A stretch of 64,000 nt of DNA from Gnetum montanum (lineage: Eukaryota > Streptophyta > Gnetopsida > Gnetales > Gnetaceae), in the NCBI GenBank assembly GCA_015680685.1, contig MNCI01023815.1:561956-625955 (forward strand), in the 5' to 3' direction. Both the position numbers and the translations under genes were made by a program. Every line of letters begins with the position of its first letter. Within the stretch, counting starts at the first letter, position 1. Positions 1-12,300 of this stretch are shown here, piece after piece. A model generated the notes under the pieces. The model ran no database searches, had not been told where the DNA came from, and was given only the letters and a program-made list of their open reading frames with translations.

Positions 1-123
1 AACATAGGGGACTCTTGCATAAGGTTGAGTACTCTAGACTTCATCTTTAGCATCAATTCCGTTGGTTCTCCAATGAATTTCCTCATTAGTGGTTGCGGGA
101 TCATATTCTTGTGAGAGAGACAT
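1..123 (-). pseudogene. Gag N-terminus of minus-strand LTR element L1 (partial)
   Basis: Reading the minus strand from an ATG at 123, the frame starts MSLSQEYDPATT and continues with IHWRTN. This closely matches the Gag start of element B at 55983 (MSLSQDYDNATT...IHWRTN), so it is the same Gag family. It lies just inside the primer binding site and LTR at 247-1470, as expected for a minus-strand element. An in-frame stop follows about 28 residues in, so this copy is broken. The rest of the element lies left of the window. Identity as Gag rests on the match to B, whose downstream Gag is recognisable. Confidence 0.6.
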
Positions 124-246
124 GGTTATGAAACTGTGTGTGAATTCATATGTGACTTTTTGTAATTAATTCTTTCGAAAAGATATATCGTTAATTCCTA
201 TACAGTAACCTTGTATGATATAGCTAATCTAGATAACTAGCACAGT

Positions 247-263
247 CCCCAGCAATGGTGCCA
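247..263 (-). other. Primer binding site of L1 (tRNA-Asp type)
   Basis: On the minus strand it reads TGGCACCATTGCTGGGG, one base from the LTR end at 265. The usual plant tRNA-Asp primer site is TGGCGCCGTTGCCGGGG; this copy differs at three positions, all C-to-T or G-to-A type. Confidence 0.8.
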
Positions 264-264
264 A

Positions 265-1470
265 TGATGAGTGGCGAGGTACCTCTACACTCAACCATAC
301 GAATATGAACATTTCACACACGATCCGGTCGAACTCCGTAGATGGGCTAGTTGTGGTATCTAGACAGTTACTCGTAGGTTGCAGTTAGCTATCTTCCCAC
401 CTGGACTAGTATTAGCTTTGTCATGTATGGTTTAGTTTAGAGTGAGGTGTATGATGTATTCCTATATTATTGCTACTCCTGGGGCTAATGGAAAATAATA
501 TTAACTAAACTAGGGGGAGTTGATAATCTAACTAGCCTAAGTGCAATGAGCATCCATTCCTTAATCATTCATATACATCTTGGACCTTGTGCATGACTAC
601 CACTAGGATTACCAAGCGCATGGCCTAAGTACGCTACTGGGTTACCATGTAGTCACACTTGAATGCTCGTGATTAAGTCGTACTCATTCCGCGTTACTAG
701 GAGATAAGGGTAGAGAGATGTTAACTAAGGAAGTAGTAAATAACAATAACAATTAACTACATAATTAAGCTAAGTGGATGCTGCAATGATGAGGTAATCT
801 CGATCCTTATTGTCGGTCATGTGTGTGTCCAAGTACGTCACACTCGAGTAAGGATGCCGTACAATTACAATCATCACACTACGTGCATGCACTGGGAGAA
901 AAGGGTTGAGAAGAATAAGTGACTAACTTACATTAACTATTCATTAACTAGGTTCTAATTTTCCTAGCACCAGTATCCATTCCCACTTGTCGCACACACC
1001 TTGAACCAGTGCAACGCTGTTGGGATTACCAAACGCTACTCGTTACTGGGTTACCAAGCATTACACACTTGCTCAAAATGGTCATCCTGATTGCACTTAA
1101 CTAGGAGAGTCAAGGGTTGAGAGAGATTTAATTATCTAGGAAAGCATGTAAACATTTAACAATAATTAATTCCTATTTAGCTTAGTCCACATGCTACAAG
1201 GTTTATCAGAAAGTTTGTCTTTATTTCCATACACAAATGTGTGCTCAGGTACAATTTGCTCAAATAAAGATCCATTCACTTTGAGGCTCCTACTGTGGGC
1301 ACATGGAAATTATTCTAACTTTGGAATGGTAAAACTACTATAGTTTGGCTAAGGGTCTAAGTCCAGATGTTTGAGCAAGGGAAAGCTGCCTCTTATTTAT
1401 AGACATTACGGCGGGTTGCGATATTGCGTACGTGATATCGCAGGGGTGGACGTGATATCACAACTCATCA
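265..1470 (-). repeat. 5' LTR of element L1, mosaic type (1206 bp)
   Basis: In plus coordinates the LTR starts TGATGAGTGGCG and ends CAACTCATCA, giving TG...CA ends when read on the minus strand. A tRNA-Asp primer site and gag start lie directly left of it, so it is the 5' LTR of a minus-strand element. A TATA box (minus-strand CTATAAATA) lies near 1397. Positions 265 to about 915 match the whole U5/R portion of the B LTR, about 930 to 1390 match the A LTR (11600-12080), and 1410-1470 returns to B-type GATATC repeats. The LTR therefore combines modules of both families and is about 350 bp longer than B's. Confidence 0.8.
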
Positions 1471-4300
1471 GTTACTTTCAACTCTTTGGGTAATGCACTA
1501 GTTTCATTTGTAATCATAGGAGCATTTTAGGATGAGATATTTATAATATGAGGTTATGTCATTGGTAGGCTAAGGACATACCTCTTTGTAAAATTTTTAG
1601 ATGACAAATAATAGTGTGCTAGAAGTTCTATATTTTTCAAATGCCTTTATAACTTGTTACAAATGACTAAATCATAGGTATTAGACCAATTTGCAAGAAT
1701 ATAAATATTTTTTTATGTTGATATTTTTCTCTATCAATAAGATATTTTAAAGTGTTGAGATGGTTTATGGTAAAATGCTCTTGTCCAAACTTTGTTAAGT
1801 AAATCGTATATATCTTATTTTCTTTTACCCATCTTCCAAGCATAGATTTCCTAGAACAGTGTTCAAAAGTTTGACAAAAATACTGCTAAATACAATTAGT
1901 CTATAATTATTTAGATTTTTTCCATTTTTTTAAAAAAATCTAATTGATGAACAATTCTTTTTTAAACACCATTTACATAGATAAATTTAGCTTCTTTTAA
2001 ATGATTTTTTGCATAAATGGCCTTTTCCATTTAAGAATTTTCCATATATGTTATTTACATCAGTGACTTTTTTTTTTGATATGAGCCTTTTTATTCCCTA
2101 CATTTTATTATCAAATGTAATGAACAGTGCATTATCATTGTTATGAAACTCTATTATTCTATCATCATTGTAAAATAAAGGCTAAATTTGTTTTAAATGT
2201 TTATGAGAGAGAAAGCATAGTATGTTTTACTTTTGTTATTTTTTAAAAGACAAAAACATTTGGAACATTTCTTTATCATTTATAATAAAGTAGTTTGTCT
2301 TTATATGACAAATTTCATTTTTAAGTCCAAAGTAGATTTTTATATAATTTGATAGTCTTTGGTAACTTCAAACTCTTTAATAAAATTTTAGCTATGTAGC
2401 TTTTTTTATTAAACCATTGTTGATTGTTTGCATTTTGACCTTTGGAAATATTGAGTACAACTATAATTAGTGTTTTTGTAAGACACATTTGGATTCTAAA
2501 TCTTTTGAATATTTAAAAATCCTTTTTTATTTTTGTAATTATTTTGAAGTAAATTGCCTCATGGAATATCTAATATATTACATATCTATTAATAACATGA
2601 GGTATAAAGGGAGATAACAATATTCTTATATGTCTTCACCTATCTCAAAACATTTGATGCTACCAATAGTTTGTAAGCTAGAAAGAAGAAAATTAATATT
2701 GGAGCAACTTAGCAATCATACAAAAGTAAAGCCATGATTTTGAATATCCATCGATGCTAAGTAGAACTAATAGATCTAGTTATTGTTCCTAATATAACAA
2801 ATGCTTTCTTTTTTCTTGTAATTGAATTGCTCCATTTTAAAGCATGGATTTCATTTTGCACTTTTCTACTTTCCTAAAAAGCCTATAGGATTCTAGTGGC
2901 CAATAGAAATCTAATCAAAACTAATTTTAGCATTAAATTCATGATAAAGATAAATTTTCCTCTCTAAGTAAAACTAGCAACACTTATGTCGATGGATTGG
3001 AATGAAAAGTATTGTGATAAAATTTCTCATTCATAAAACAAGAGTTTCTCTAGGTCCAAAGTAGCAAAAAACTAAGAATAAAAGTAATTTCATGAAGTCT
3101 TAGTAATACCAAAAATGTCAAATATAAAATGTTATATTTTCTTTGTGAAGCTTTTTTAAATCCTTGGTTTTAGTAATTACTACATTACCTTTTACATCAA
3201 AAATGTCACGAAGCCTTTTGATCCTTCCAAATTTTTTTTGCATGAATACTTTTAGTAAGTTCCTCATTAACCTAAATTTTAGGATCTTTTATGTGGCTGC
3301 AATGTTCCTAAACTTTGGATCTATCATCTATGTCATGAAATATAACAATAATATGCCTAGGTTTACCATTTTTAGATAAAAAAAAGACTACATGTTTAAT
3401 TCTAGGTGATTTAATGTGCATTATTTTGTTTATCATTATTGTCACTTCTTAAACTAGGTTTGCATTTTATTTTTATTTCATCTCAAGAACCTAGAGATTA
3501 AGAACTTCTCTTTCTTTTTCTTTTCATTGTGAAGTTCATAAATCATCATATTCATGTGATTTTTCACTTCGTTGATTTTTCAAGCTACTTTTTTGTTGGA
3601 TTCACTTTAATAATAGCTTCCAATGTAGTGACTAAATTTCATTAAATTTTTTCCCTTTAGCTATTTCAACTATTTTTGTATTTGATTTTCTTTGGTACTT
3701 ACTTCCCACATAATAAACTTAGCTTCTAATGTAGTGATCTTTTAAGACATATCCTCTAATTACGATGCTAAATATTTAATTATTTTTAGCATTTCTTCAT
3801 ACCTTGGAAGCTTTATTATTATGCTTTTTTATTTAACCTTTAGAACGTGAATCATTTTAGAGTTTTGTCATTTAGATTGCACTTTAAAATCCTGAAATTA
3901 AAGTATTTACATTCTTGCATAGATCTAATCATTTGAAGCCTTTCTCTAAAATGCAATTTACTTATGCTTAGGTTGATGAAACTTGTAGAAGAATTAGAAG
4001 AATCCTTGCAAAGAAATGTCACACACATTAGGGCTTGAACCCTCTTTCTTGGAGGGAGTAGGGGTTTTTAGGGTACCATCCTTGAAGAGCATTACATGGT
4101 ACCATTGAAGAGCTCCAATGAAATGAAGCTTTATTACATTTGAAGATCCATATGATCTATTAAACAGATATTAAATTTTCATGCAAAATAAAGATAGACT
4201 CTATAATTTGATCAAGAATCAATGAAGATATAAAAATCAAATCATATAGGTTTTTTGCTATAGCATTATAATACTATCTCAAATGCATAGTCACAACATA
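1471..4300. other. AT-rich interval, no recognised gene
   Basis: This stretch is strongly AT-rich, with many T-runs and no long open frame. Minus-strand translations give scattered charged, coil-like pieces near 3500-3950, which may be old transposon coding sequence, but I could not match them to a family. No LTR ends, tRNA-like boxes or gene signals were found. Confidence 0.5.
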
Positions 4301-4309
4301 AGAAAGAAA

Positions 4310-5340
4310 CATATGTAGCTCATTTTCAAGGTGGACTATGCCTTAATGTTGATAACACATGCATGACACCCATTAGAGATTAGTTAATAGCATAGTGAGA
4401 TTACCTTTGGTAGAACACATGCATAAAAGATCCAAGACACACACACACACACATGTGACATACCACAACATAACATGATACTTAATAATGCAACAAGATA
4501 CAATGATTAATCCTATACTATACACAACTAGCCTTATGTCCCACTTCATAGAGAAGGTTAATGTCTCAAGCCTCAAAGCCAAAGCTTCTTAGTAAGCCTA
4601 CGTATCTTTTTGATGCACTTCATAAAAAATTATGATCATGTAGTTTTGTAGGCTCTTATTGATGGTTAAGAGAGCATGAAATTCGTAAGAATCTCCACAC
4701 TCCTCTAGTCCTTGTTTTAGAAGGAAAGTACCTTTACACCACTAAAAAGGCATGTTTTTGATAGTCTCCCTTGCCTAGAAGAAGCAAAATCGTTTGAGCT
4801 TAAGTCATTATTCATACGCTTTCTGTATGTGAAGAGTACTTTGGATGTTGAGAGACATTGAATAAATAAAAGCTCATCCAATAGTTGTAGACAAGAGGGT
4901 CTAACAACTAGGGTTATTTAATTTTAAAACATGTATGTTGAACTCAACATGATATCTAACAAAGGCTTAAAGATGTTTACATAACTTGGATTAAGGAAGA
5001 AAATATTTGTTCTTTTTCTTGCAAACTATACCAATTTTTCTACTTGAAGTGAAATCTACTCACTTGACATGGGAGCTAGTTCTCTACCTCTAGTTGTGAT
5101 ACAAGAGAGTAGAGTCAATCCTTTATGTCCAAAGTGAGACTACTTTGTACCTTCGAGGAACAACTCTCCATGCTTAGTGGTAGCTTGACACTAGCATGAA
5201 TAGGGATCTTCAAGACTTTAGATTCACAATGGCATCATATAACTTCTTAATTTTGGCAGAACACATTGTTTCTCTACTCTCTTAGAAGTGGTCTACGTCA
5301 TATCAACATGGAGCCATCTAGCCCATCTCACATCCATGAA
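4310..5340 (-). repeat. Probable 3' end/LTR remnant of H1
   Basis: Positions 4325-4400 resemble 40815-40890 (shared GGACTA, TTAATG, AGCACATG-like and ATTAGAGATNAGTTAA blocks). The first lies downstream of the H1 integrase and the second upstream of the H1 gag, which is where the two LTRs of this minus-strand element should be. The similarity is short because the right copy is cut by SINE insertions. TG/CA ends were not defined, so this is tentative. Confidence 0.35.
4437..4453. repeat. (AC)n microsatellite
   Basis: About eight AC dinucleotides in a row inside the probable H1 terminal repeat. Confidence 0.9.
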
Positions 5341-5349
5341 AAATTTAAC

Positions 5350-5510
5350 AATGAGTTGTTAGCCTAGTGGTAAGACTCTTGATTTGAAAGTTCCAAATTA
5401 TAGGTTAAATTCTAGTGGGTAATGTTGAGTTATAAAGTTATAATCAAACTATATATCTTGGGGTGTATCTCTATTATAATTATTTTGAGGTTCTAACATA
5501 TACACAAATT
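5350..5510 (+). repeat. tRNA-derived SINE copy
   Basis: It has a pol III A-box-like TAGCCTAGTGG at 5360-5370 and, about 40 bp on, a decayed B-box (AGGTTAAATTCT; intact in the copy at 42375 as GGTTCGATTCT). The body (AATGTTGAGTTATAAAGTT...ATATATCTTGGGGTGTA) recurs in seven copies at 40.9-43.0 kb. It sits just beyond the 3' end of H1. Confidence 0.7.
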
Positions 5511-5829
5511 TAAATTTTTTATAGATAATACTATGACTCAATGATAAATGATAACACTAGAATGACCATCCTAATACATTCAAAAAGGCATAGTGATGTG
5601 ATTATTTATATAGAAGTTTATGAGCAATGTTTTCTTATGCCTAAGAGTTTACTAATTCTCTAAGATGTCTTCCTTTGAAGATGTGCCTTGCTAATGCACT
5701 AAAAATTCACACTTTAATTAGGAGTGCATCTAGTCATGCACATGTTGATGATGAATTACATTCATAATATTTCATAGTCTTAAAGTTTGGACATTCTTGA
5801 GATATCATCTATGTTAAATTGGCATATCC

Positions 5830-6870
5830 AAGATTGAATTTATTCAACATAAAGACATGAAACACTAGATAATACATTGCTAGATATGCTAAAAACTATA
5901 GCTTGTATGCAACTAGGTTCATCCAAGTAAGGATCTTGAATGATCCATCATAACATTTGAGAAATTTTTAACTTCTCCTCATTTTTGGTATTATTTACCC
6001 TACATAATCCATTTTCAAGAGAGTCCACTTTCCAACTTCAAACTGCAATGGTTTGTGCTTACTATTAACATGTCTTTTCATATACTGGATAAACTTCTCT
6101 AAAAATAGTCTAGCCACCTAGATACAATCTGTCTATAACTTTACAAACTCATTATTTGAAGGATATTTACCTTAATGTAAGGTTTTCAATAGTTGGTGTA
6201 CTATTGGTTGCCTCGCCAAGGAAAACTCTACTAGAGAGAATCTCATGTTAAAGGACTTCTAAATGTTGTAACTAAACTATGTCATGACTAGTATAATCAC
6301 ACAATTTGTTTGATCAAACTTGATGGAATGCCTCAAATACTCCTCCAATTCCTGGTTTACCCATTTTATCTATCCACTTGTTTAGGGATGATAGTTCGAT
6401 GACATCTATAACTTCGTACACATCATCTTAAACAACTTATATAAAAAATCCCACATGAAACAAGAGTTTTGATTAGACATAATTTTGACTGGCATCAAAG
6501 TAATAAACCACATGATCAAAGAACAAGGATGCTTTATTCTTAGTCATGTAAGATGTTAGATATAGAATGAAAATGACATACTTGGAAAACTTGTCTTCAA
6601 CTACAAGGATACTAGAAAATCCATGTATTGTGATGAACTAAGTAATAAAATCCATGTTAATAGTAACTCATGGAAGCTCTAAGGTTTTCAAGAAGTGGAT
6701 AAAAACCTTTAGTCTCTCAGTGGAACTCCTGTTTATTGACACATCAAGAAACTTTGCAAAAACTTTATTACATCAACCCCTAAATCTGGCCAATAGAAAC
6801 CTCTCTCCACCAATGCTACTATTCTTTTGTATCCCAAATGATTTTCCTAGATAGTGCTATTACATTCATC
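5830..6870 (-). pseudogene. H1 Ty3/gypsy integrase (broken)
   Basis: Minus-strand translation in several frames gives the ordered signatures of a Ty3 integrase. These are the zinc-binding region with HLGYKRIVALV and GFYWPDLG (about 6750-6850), the core segment VVVEDKFSKYVIFI (about 6560), and YHP followed by WVNQELEEYLRH (about 6310-6395, normally YHPQTDGQTE..VN). The C-terminal part has MKRHVNSKHKPLQFEVGKW (about 6010-6070) and VFHV (about 5860). Stops and frameshifts interrupt it throughout, so it is not functional. The MKR...FEVG and VFHV features fit chromovirus-like Ty3 elements, but I did not see a clear chromodomain. Confidence 0.75.
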
Positions 6871-7229
6871 AATGATTATAAAACACAAATAATTCTAGTT
6901 TGGAACATTAACTCTATTTTTTTTTGAATATGAGCAAGTCATCTACTTTACTAAAATTTGAATCATTACCATCTTGAACTCTAATAACTCTTGATCATGC
7001 TACTCATGATGCAATCCATTTCAAATTTTCTTTCAGAGTTCATGGTTGGCCATCATCTAAGAGCTATTGGGTTGATTTACAACCTCCATCAAACACAATG
7101 AGGACATCAACTCAAAGCATCTACTACCAAATTTTCCTTGCCTAGCTGATATACAAATTGAAGGTTGAATTCCTACATCAAATTTAATCACTATGCTTCC
7201 TTTAGCTTCAATTTGAATTGGATGAGTAG

Positions 7230-8140
7230 GTAGCTTGTGGTAGTGTTGTTAGTTTTGACTACAATAGGAATATCGAGGAGATGGTGCTGCCATGTGCAAA
7301 GACAATGCATGATCGCAAATATCTCCTTTTCATGCACTAGTCATAATTGTTATGTGGGAGTTAACTTATTTGACTCATATGATATTGGATGATTCTCCTA
7401 TAATAGAACATCCCTAATTGCCTCATCAAAAGCATTAGTGTGAACTTTGATTAGTTTTAAAAGGTTGATAAGGTTCAACACTAGTTAAGTTATGAGGATC
7501 ATCTTGATCTTAACAAACACTTCTTAGTACTTATTAATCCACTTTCAAAGTACATCCTTCTTTTGTAAGTTAGTTAGGAAAACTATCATTCCTTAAAACC
7601 CATGAACAAACTTCTTGTAATAACTAGCCAAGCCAATAATTAGCTTAGCTCATGCACATCCTTTGAAATTGTTCATGTAGTAGTGGCTTTCATCTTCTTT
7701 AGATTTTGACTTTAACTTACCTTCACGAATGATATGACAAAGGAATTTCAATTCTACCTTCTCAAACTCACACTTCTTATAGCTTGGAGAACACCAATTC
7801 TAAGTGTTGAAGGTGCTCCTCCATAGAATGTAAATACATAAGAATGTTACTAAGGTATACCATTATGAACTTGTTAAGAAGTTGACAAAACATCTTATTC
7901 ATGAGTGTGTAAAAGGTGGTAGGAGCATTGTATAACTCAAAAGAAATTAGAGTTTACAGTTAGAAGCCATAATGAGTAACACAAGCTATCTTTTCTCCAT
8001 CACCTATTGTGATGTGCTTTCATATAGAAATGTTCTTCATAATCGTACGAAGATGCCTCCATGAACTAAGTGTCAAAATACTTAGCACACAATTGTACAC
8101 AATCTTCATATCTATGTGATCCTTGATATATTAATGATTA
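7230..8140 (-). pseudogene. H1 reverse transcriptase palm and RNase H (broken)
   Basis: The minus strand gives GDGEKIACVTHYGF and YNAPTTF (about 7920-8010), then the catalytic segment VYLSNILMY (about 7870). Functional Ty3 RTs have Y-[LV]-D-D here, so both catalytic Asp residues are lost. It continues with EEHLQHLELVF, YYKKFVHGF, and the RNase H signatures EVHTNAFDEAIR-like and LVHEKEIFAIMHCLCTW (about 7300-7420). Stops are frequent. The N-terminal RT half lies at 10093-10400, separated by a 1.9-kb block. Confidence 0.75.
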
Positions 8141-10070
8141 TGAAACAAAGGAGCAAAAAACCTCTAATCAAATACAAACTTAGCCTACCAGACATGAACA
8201 AGAAATGATAGGGTAATAATGAAAAAGTAAGGTTTTACTGCTAAAAATGATTAAGTGTAAATTGCCAAAAAATATACCAAGTATGGAATAGACTATGAGT
8301 GATAGAATAAAAAATAAGTATAAATCCCAAATAAAAGAGCATAAAAGATTAAAATATTGATACTATGATATGGGGGATAGGGTCTTGGATCCCTTCCCAG
8401 ACAATAAAATGCTTTATTAATGAGTAATAAAGTATTCACCTCCCATGGAGGGTCAAAATTGTGAGTGATAGATCAAAAATACAAGTCAATTAAAACTAAT
8501 AATAAGAATTTGAATCTTGAGAAAAATATGAATTTGGGAAGTAGAATTGAACATATGAAGAGTTAGCATATGGATGGGGAAGCTATAGGTATAATCCAAA
8601 ATCTATTTTGGGCCAAAATGATGTTGTTTTGAGAAAGGGCTTCATCACTAATGTTGGAATTAAAAACATTCTATCTCTAAAATGTGCTATAGAAGCTTGA
8701 AAATTCTATCTTTGGAAGTGACATTAAAGGTATAGAAGGTGGTAATAGAGCATGTGAGTGCTTTGATGATGCTTGGTACTTGTGCTCTTGATCTCTTGAA
8801 ATATGATAAGTGCTTTCAAATCTAAAAAAACTGGCCCTGATATTTGTGTTTTAAGCCCATATTTATGGGCCCAAAGTTGTCAATTTCAACTTAGGGTTAC
8901 TAAAATTGAATTTGGAGTTAAGTATAGTTCACCTGAAGTTGACCTTAAGCTCAAAAATAGCAAGTTTGACATTTTGACTTTGCAAGCTCGAGCATGTAGA
9001 TAGGTCATGCTAACATCATCATTAGCATTACCAACACTTGAATGAATTTTTATAGTTTCATCTAGTTGCTAGTTCTAGGCCTCCAAGACCCCATTTAATG
9101 CCCAAATTGATGTTGAATCATGACAAAATGATGTCAAGAAGTCCACAAAATTGAGATACATTGCCACATTCCTAACTTGATGGTGGATGATGTCATGATG
9201 GATGCATCGAAAGTGTCGACATTAACATTGATGCTAATGTTAGGGTCAATGTTAGCCATGATGCTTTGAAAAACTTCAAAGCTTTTCAAGTCATAAACCT
9301 AAATATTCAAGATACTTGAATTGGCATTAAAATGAGTTGAAATAATAATTTTTGAGTGTCAAGACATTTGTAAACTTATGATATGTTGTGAACTAGATGT
9401 GTAAAGTGACTTGGAGGTGCTTTTAGAGATGTTGAGGCAAGTCATGAACTTGTTGATGTTTGAGACTTAGAAAAGATATCAATTTTCTAAGTCCCAAAAG
9501 AACCTATCAAAAAGAGCTAATTTCTGAAGTCTAGAGTGTCAAAACTATTGTTGATGAGTCATCTAGGCTCTAAGGAGCCATGGCACATGTTAAAACATAG
9601 TTTTGATGAGGTCTAAAAGTGTTGAAGTTTATCTTTTTAGTGTTGATGATAAGTCATATTTAGAAGAATTTGTTGTCATTTTTTTGAACTTTTCCAAAGT
9701 CACTAAAATTAAAGTTGAGATGCTTAGGTATGATTTTGAATGATCCTCGGAGGCCTTAGAAGGTTAAAAATGTGCCTTATAAAGTTATTTTTAGGGTTTT
9801 TTTTGGCTTGTGGTGTTCAAGAGAGTTTGTTTTAGAATTTGTGTTGCTTCTAATACTTGGAAAAATGTTGATTTTAGAGTTTTTCCAGGGTTACTAATAA
9901 TGAAGTTCATTAGCTAGATTATGAACTCAAATGATCCATGGAGATCTTCAGGAGTTGACAAATGACCTCATGATGATGTATTTGGAAAGATTGATGCTTG
10001 AACCCACATGGAATGATTTTCAAGACTACACTTAGTCTCAATCTTTAGTGAACCAAAAAGGTGGGTATAA
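8141..10070. mobile_element. 1.9-kb block of unknown origin inserted in H1 RT
   Basis: RT coding signal stops at FSRLNLH (10093) and resumes at the GYHQI-equivalent region (about 8050), although these are adjacent in Ty3 RTs. The intervening 1.9 kb has no RT signal. It contains imperfect repeated phrases such as TTAACATTGATGCTAATGTTAGGGTCAATGTTAGCC near 9210-9260, without clear coding sequence. The ends and any target duplication could not be fixed; it could be a solo LTR or a non-autonomous element. Confidence 0.45.
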
Positions 10071-10092
10071 TAATATATGCTTAATAATATCC

Positions 10093-10420
10093 TTAGTGAA
10101 GGTTGAGTCTAGAGAAAACTCGCATATTTGCAAGTTGATTGACTAGGTTTGATGCCAAATGTACTAGATACCTATCCTTGATGATGAACTTATTCAACAA
10201 CTTGTAATCATAACATATCCTTAGTGTATCATCCTCCTTCTTTGGGAATAACATTGGGGCACCATATAAATATTTTGAGGCTCTTAAATAGCCCTTCTTC
10301 ACCAAAATATTTAGTTACTTTTTCAACTCTTCCAACTTAGAAATAATTAATCTATAATAGTGATGCTTGTAAGGGGAAATTCTAGGTAGCAACTTAATCA
10401 TGTGGTTTATCATATGTCTT
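10093..10420 (-). pseudogene. H1 reverse transcriptase N-terminal part
   Basis: The open frame 10093-10305 reads GYLRASKYLYGAPMLFPKKE, then LRICYDYKLLNKFIIKDRY and FSRLNLH. This is the Ty3 RT fingers region (GYIRPS..YGAPVLFVKKKDG, CVDYR.LNK, FSK.DL). It is the immediate N-terminal neighbour of the palm segment at 8140. Leftward it ends at the inserted block; rightward (higher coordinates) it leads to the protease. Decayed but clearly recognisable. Confidence 0.8.
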
Positions 10421-10545
10421 TCTTACAAATCACTTGGTAACTTCACCAACATTAGATCCTTATACCTCCCAAACATCTCTCTAATTTGCACATCCACCTA
10501 GGTTGAACCATTCATTTCCACCTCTCTCAACACTACCAAATACAT

Positions 10546-10930
10546 CTATTGGATTGGATCAAATGCAATCCTCTTCATCACCATTGATGTCATAATTTGG
10601 ACATCATGAAGCATGCTAGTTTCTCCTAGTATAGAAGTCTTTGTCCTACAAGATGATTCCTCATGTGAGATGTTAAGAATATCAAGATAGGAGGTAACCA
10701 ATACCTTTACTTTATTTAGAAACTCTTGTCCAAGAATAACTCGCAAAGAGTTGATGTCTAGTATGGAAAAGTCTATCTTCCTACTTCATTATTTGATCTT
10801 CACATCCACACCCTTCATCATGTTTATGCATATGATGGGATGAAACATAGCTAGCTTACAAGATGATTAGGTTGGCTCTAATTGTAAATTGAGGATGCAA
10901 GATTGCTAGTAAAATAAGGTTATGATAGGC
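10546..10930 (-). pseudogene. H1 aspartic protease region
   Basis: The frame 10546-10746 has VILGQEFLNKVKVLVTSYLD, the typical C-terminal part of a Ty3 protease (DVILGMEFL). Upstream on the minus strand (10750-10930) is a degenerate stretch consistent with the VDTGAS..N-type active site region (plus-strand CTTGTGTCAACCAAGGCTTCC near 10930). It joins gag to RT in H1. Broken by stops. Confidence 0.65.
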
Positions 10931-11375
10931 ACTTGTGTCAACCAAGGCTTCCACCACCTTTGAAGACAACAACATTGAAACCATCTGTATTAAGTACAAG
11001 TTGGTCTCTTGCATTGGGTGTCTTTTGTGGATACTTTATTATATCACTAACAAGCTCCAAGAAATCTTCTCCATCACTTTCAAAGTCCTAATTTTATACC
11101 TATTTTCATTGATCTTGGTTACCTACAATTGAACATTAGGTTACTACTCTAGAACATTCAAATGTAAATCACTATTTGATTTCCTTCCAACTAGTCATTA
11201 ATTGAAATTCTAAAGACAATATTGGGCAATATGATTTCTCATGTAGATAAAGAAACTTACATTTGAACACCTTGGATAGTTGTTCATGGGTCCTCCAAAG
11301 TGTAGTTACTTATCCTTGAACATCTTGTAATTTTTAGAAGCTTGATACTTATCATTACCTTGGTAAGAAGCTTGG
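10931..11375 (-). pseudogene. H1 gag C-terminus / zinc-knuckle region, left of insertion A
   Basis: This part of H1 lies between the protease and the insertion point of element A. Minus-strand translation is degenerate but gives a C/H-rich, linker-like segment ending KLLTK next to the CTTGG target site at 11371-11375. Together with 39483-40740 it makes one gag gene cut by A. Confidence 0.5.
11371..11375. other. Target-site duplication of element A, left
   Basis: CTTGG directly left of the A LTR at 11376; the same CTTGG follows the right LTR at 39483-39487. Perfect 5-bp match, as Ty3/Ty1 integrases make. Confidence 0.9.
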
Positions 11376-12126
11376 TGATGAGCGACGAGGTACCCCTACA
11401 CTTAAGCATACGAATACAAGCGTTTCATGCACGATCTGGTTGAATTCCAAGGACAAAGTGCCTATGCGTCTTTGTGGAACAAGGATGGGTTGGTTGATCA
11501 TTATCTTCCCAAACTTACTTATATGTCACGATTATATGGTTAAGTAAGCTTGAGGCATATGATTTTTATATCTTTTATGATTTTATGTCTTTTGCTAATA
11601 AGGGAGAAGAGAGATAACTAAGTGACTAATTTATATTAACTACTCATTAACTAAGTTCTAACTAATCCTAACACCAACATCCCTTCTCACTTGCCATACA
11701 CATCCTGAACTATTGCAACACTATTGGGATTACCAAATGCTAATCGTTACTAGGTTACCAAGTGTTATATGCATGCTCGAAGTGATCGTATTGAGTGTAA
11801 TTTAACAATTTTCTTAATTGATCAAAATGAATTGCTACACTAATAACATAAATGTAAAGTGCATAAAATAAAATAAATGCATACGAAAATAAAATAAAAG
11901 AAATGTGTAAGAAAACAAATCTCAAGTGCTACAAGGATGAATCAAAGAGCTCGTCTTTATTGCCATACATAAGGTGTGCTCAGGTACACAATGCTTGAAT
12001 AAAGATCCATCCACACTTAGACCTCCTGCTATGGGCACTTGGAAAATCTTCTAACTTTCAAATAGACTACAAGAGTTTCGCTTCTTGACTGCTAAAAGAC
12101 TTCTTTCCAATTATGTGCCTTGGCAC

Positions 12127-12138
12127 TATATTTATAGG
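12127..12138 (-). promoter_or_regulatory. TATA box in A LTR
   Basis: Minus-strand CCTATAAATATA, just downstream (minus sense) of the U3 repeat array. The same sequence occurs in the right LTR near 39330-39342. Confidence 0.65.
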
Positions 12139-12145
12139 CTTGGGA

Positions 12146-12300
12146 GCAACTACTCTAATAATTAGAGTAAACCACTAAAGTAACTGCTCTAATAATTAGA
12201 ATAAACAACTAGAGTAACTTCTCTAATAATTAGAATAAACCACTAGAGTAACTGCTCTAATAAGTAGAATAACTACTAAAGTAACCGCTAGAGTAACTTG
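12146..12300 (-). repeat. U3 palindromic tandem repeat in A LTR
   Basis: Four units of about 34 bp, each built on CTCTAATAATTAGAGTAA or a one- or two-base variant followed by CACTAGAGTAACTG. The core CTCTAATAATTAGAG is a near-perfect palindrome. It lies directly upstream of the TATA box, so an enhancer role is inferred. Confidence 0.8.

Noticed and set aside
12146-12300. CRISPR-like regular repeats
   Set aside because: Tandem palindromic LTR repeats without spacers, in a plant nuclear retroelement.
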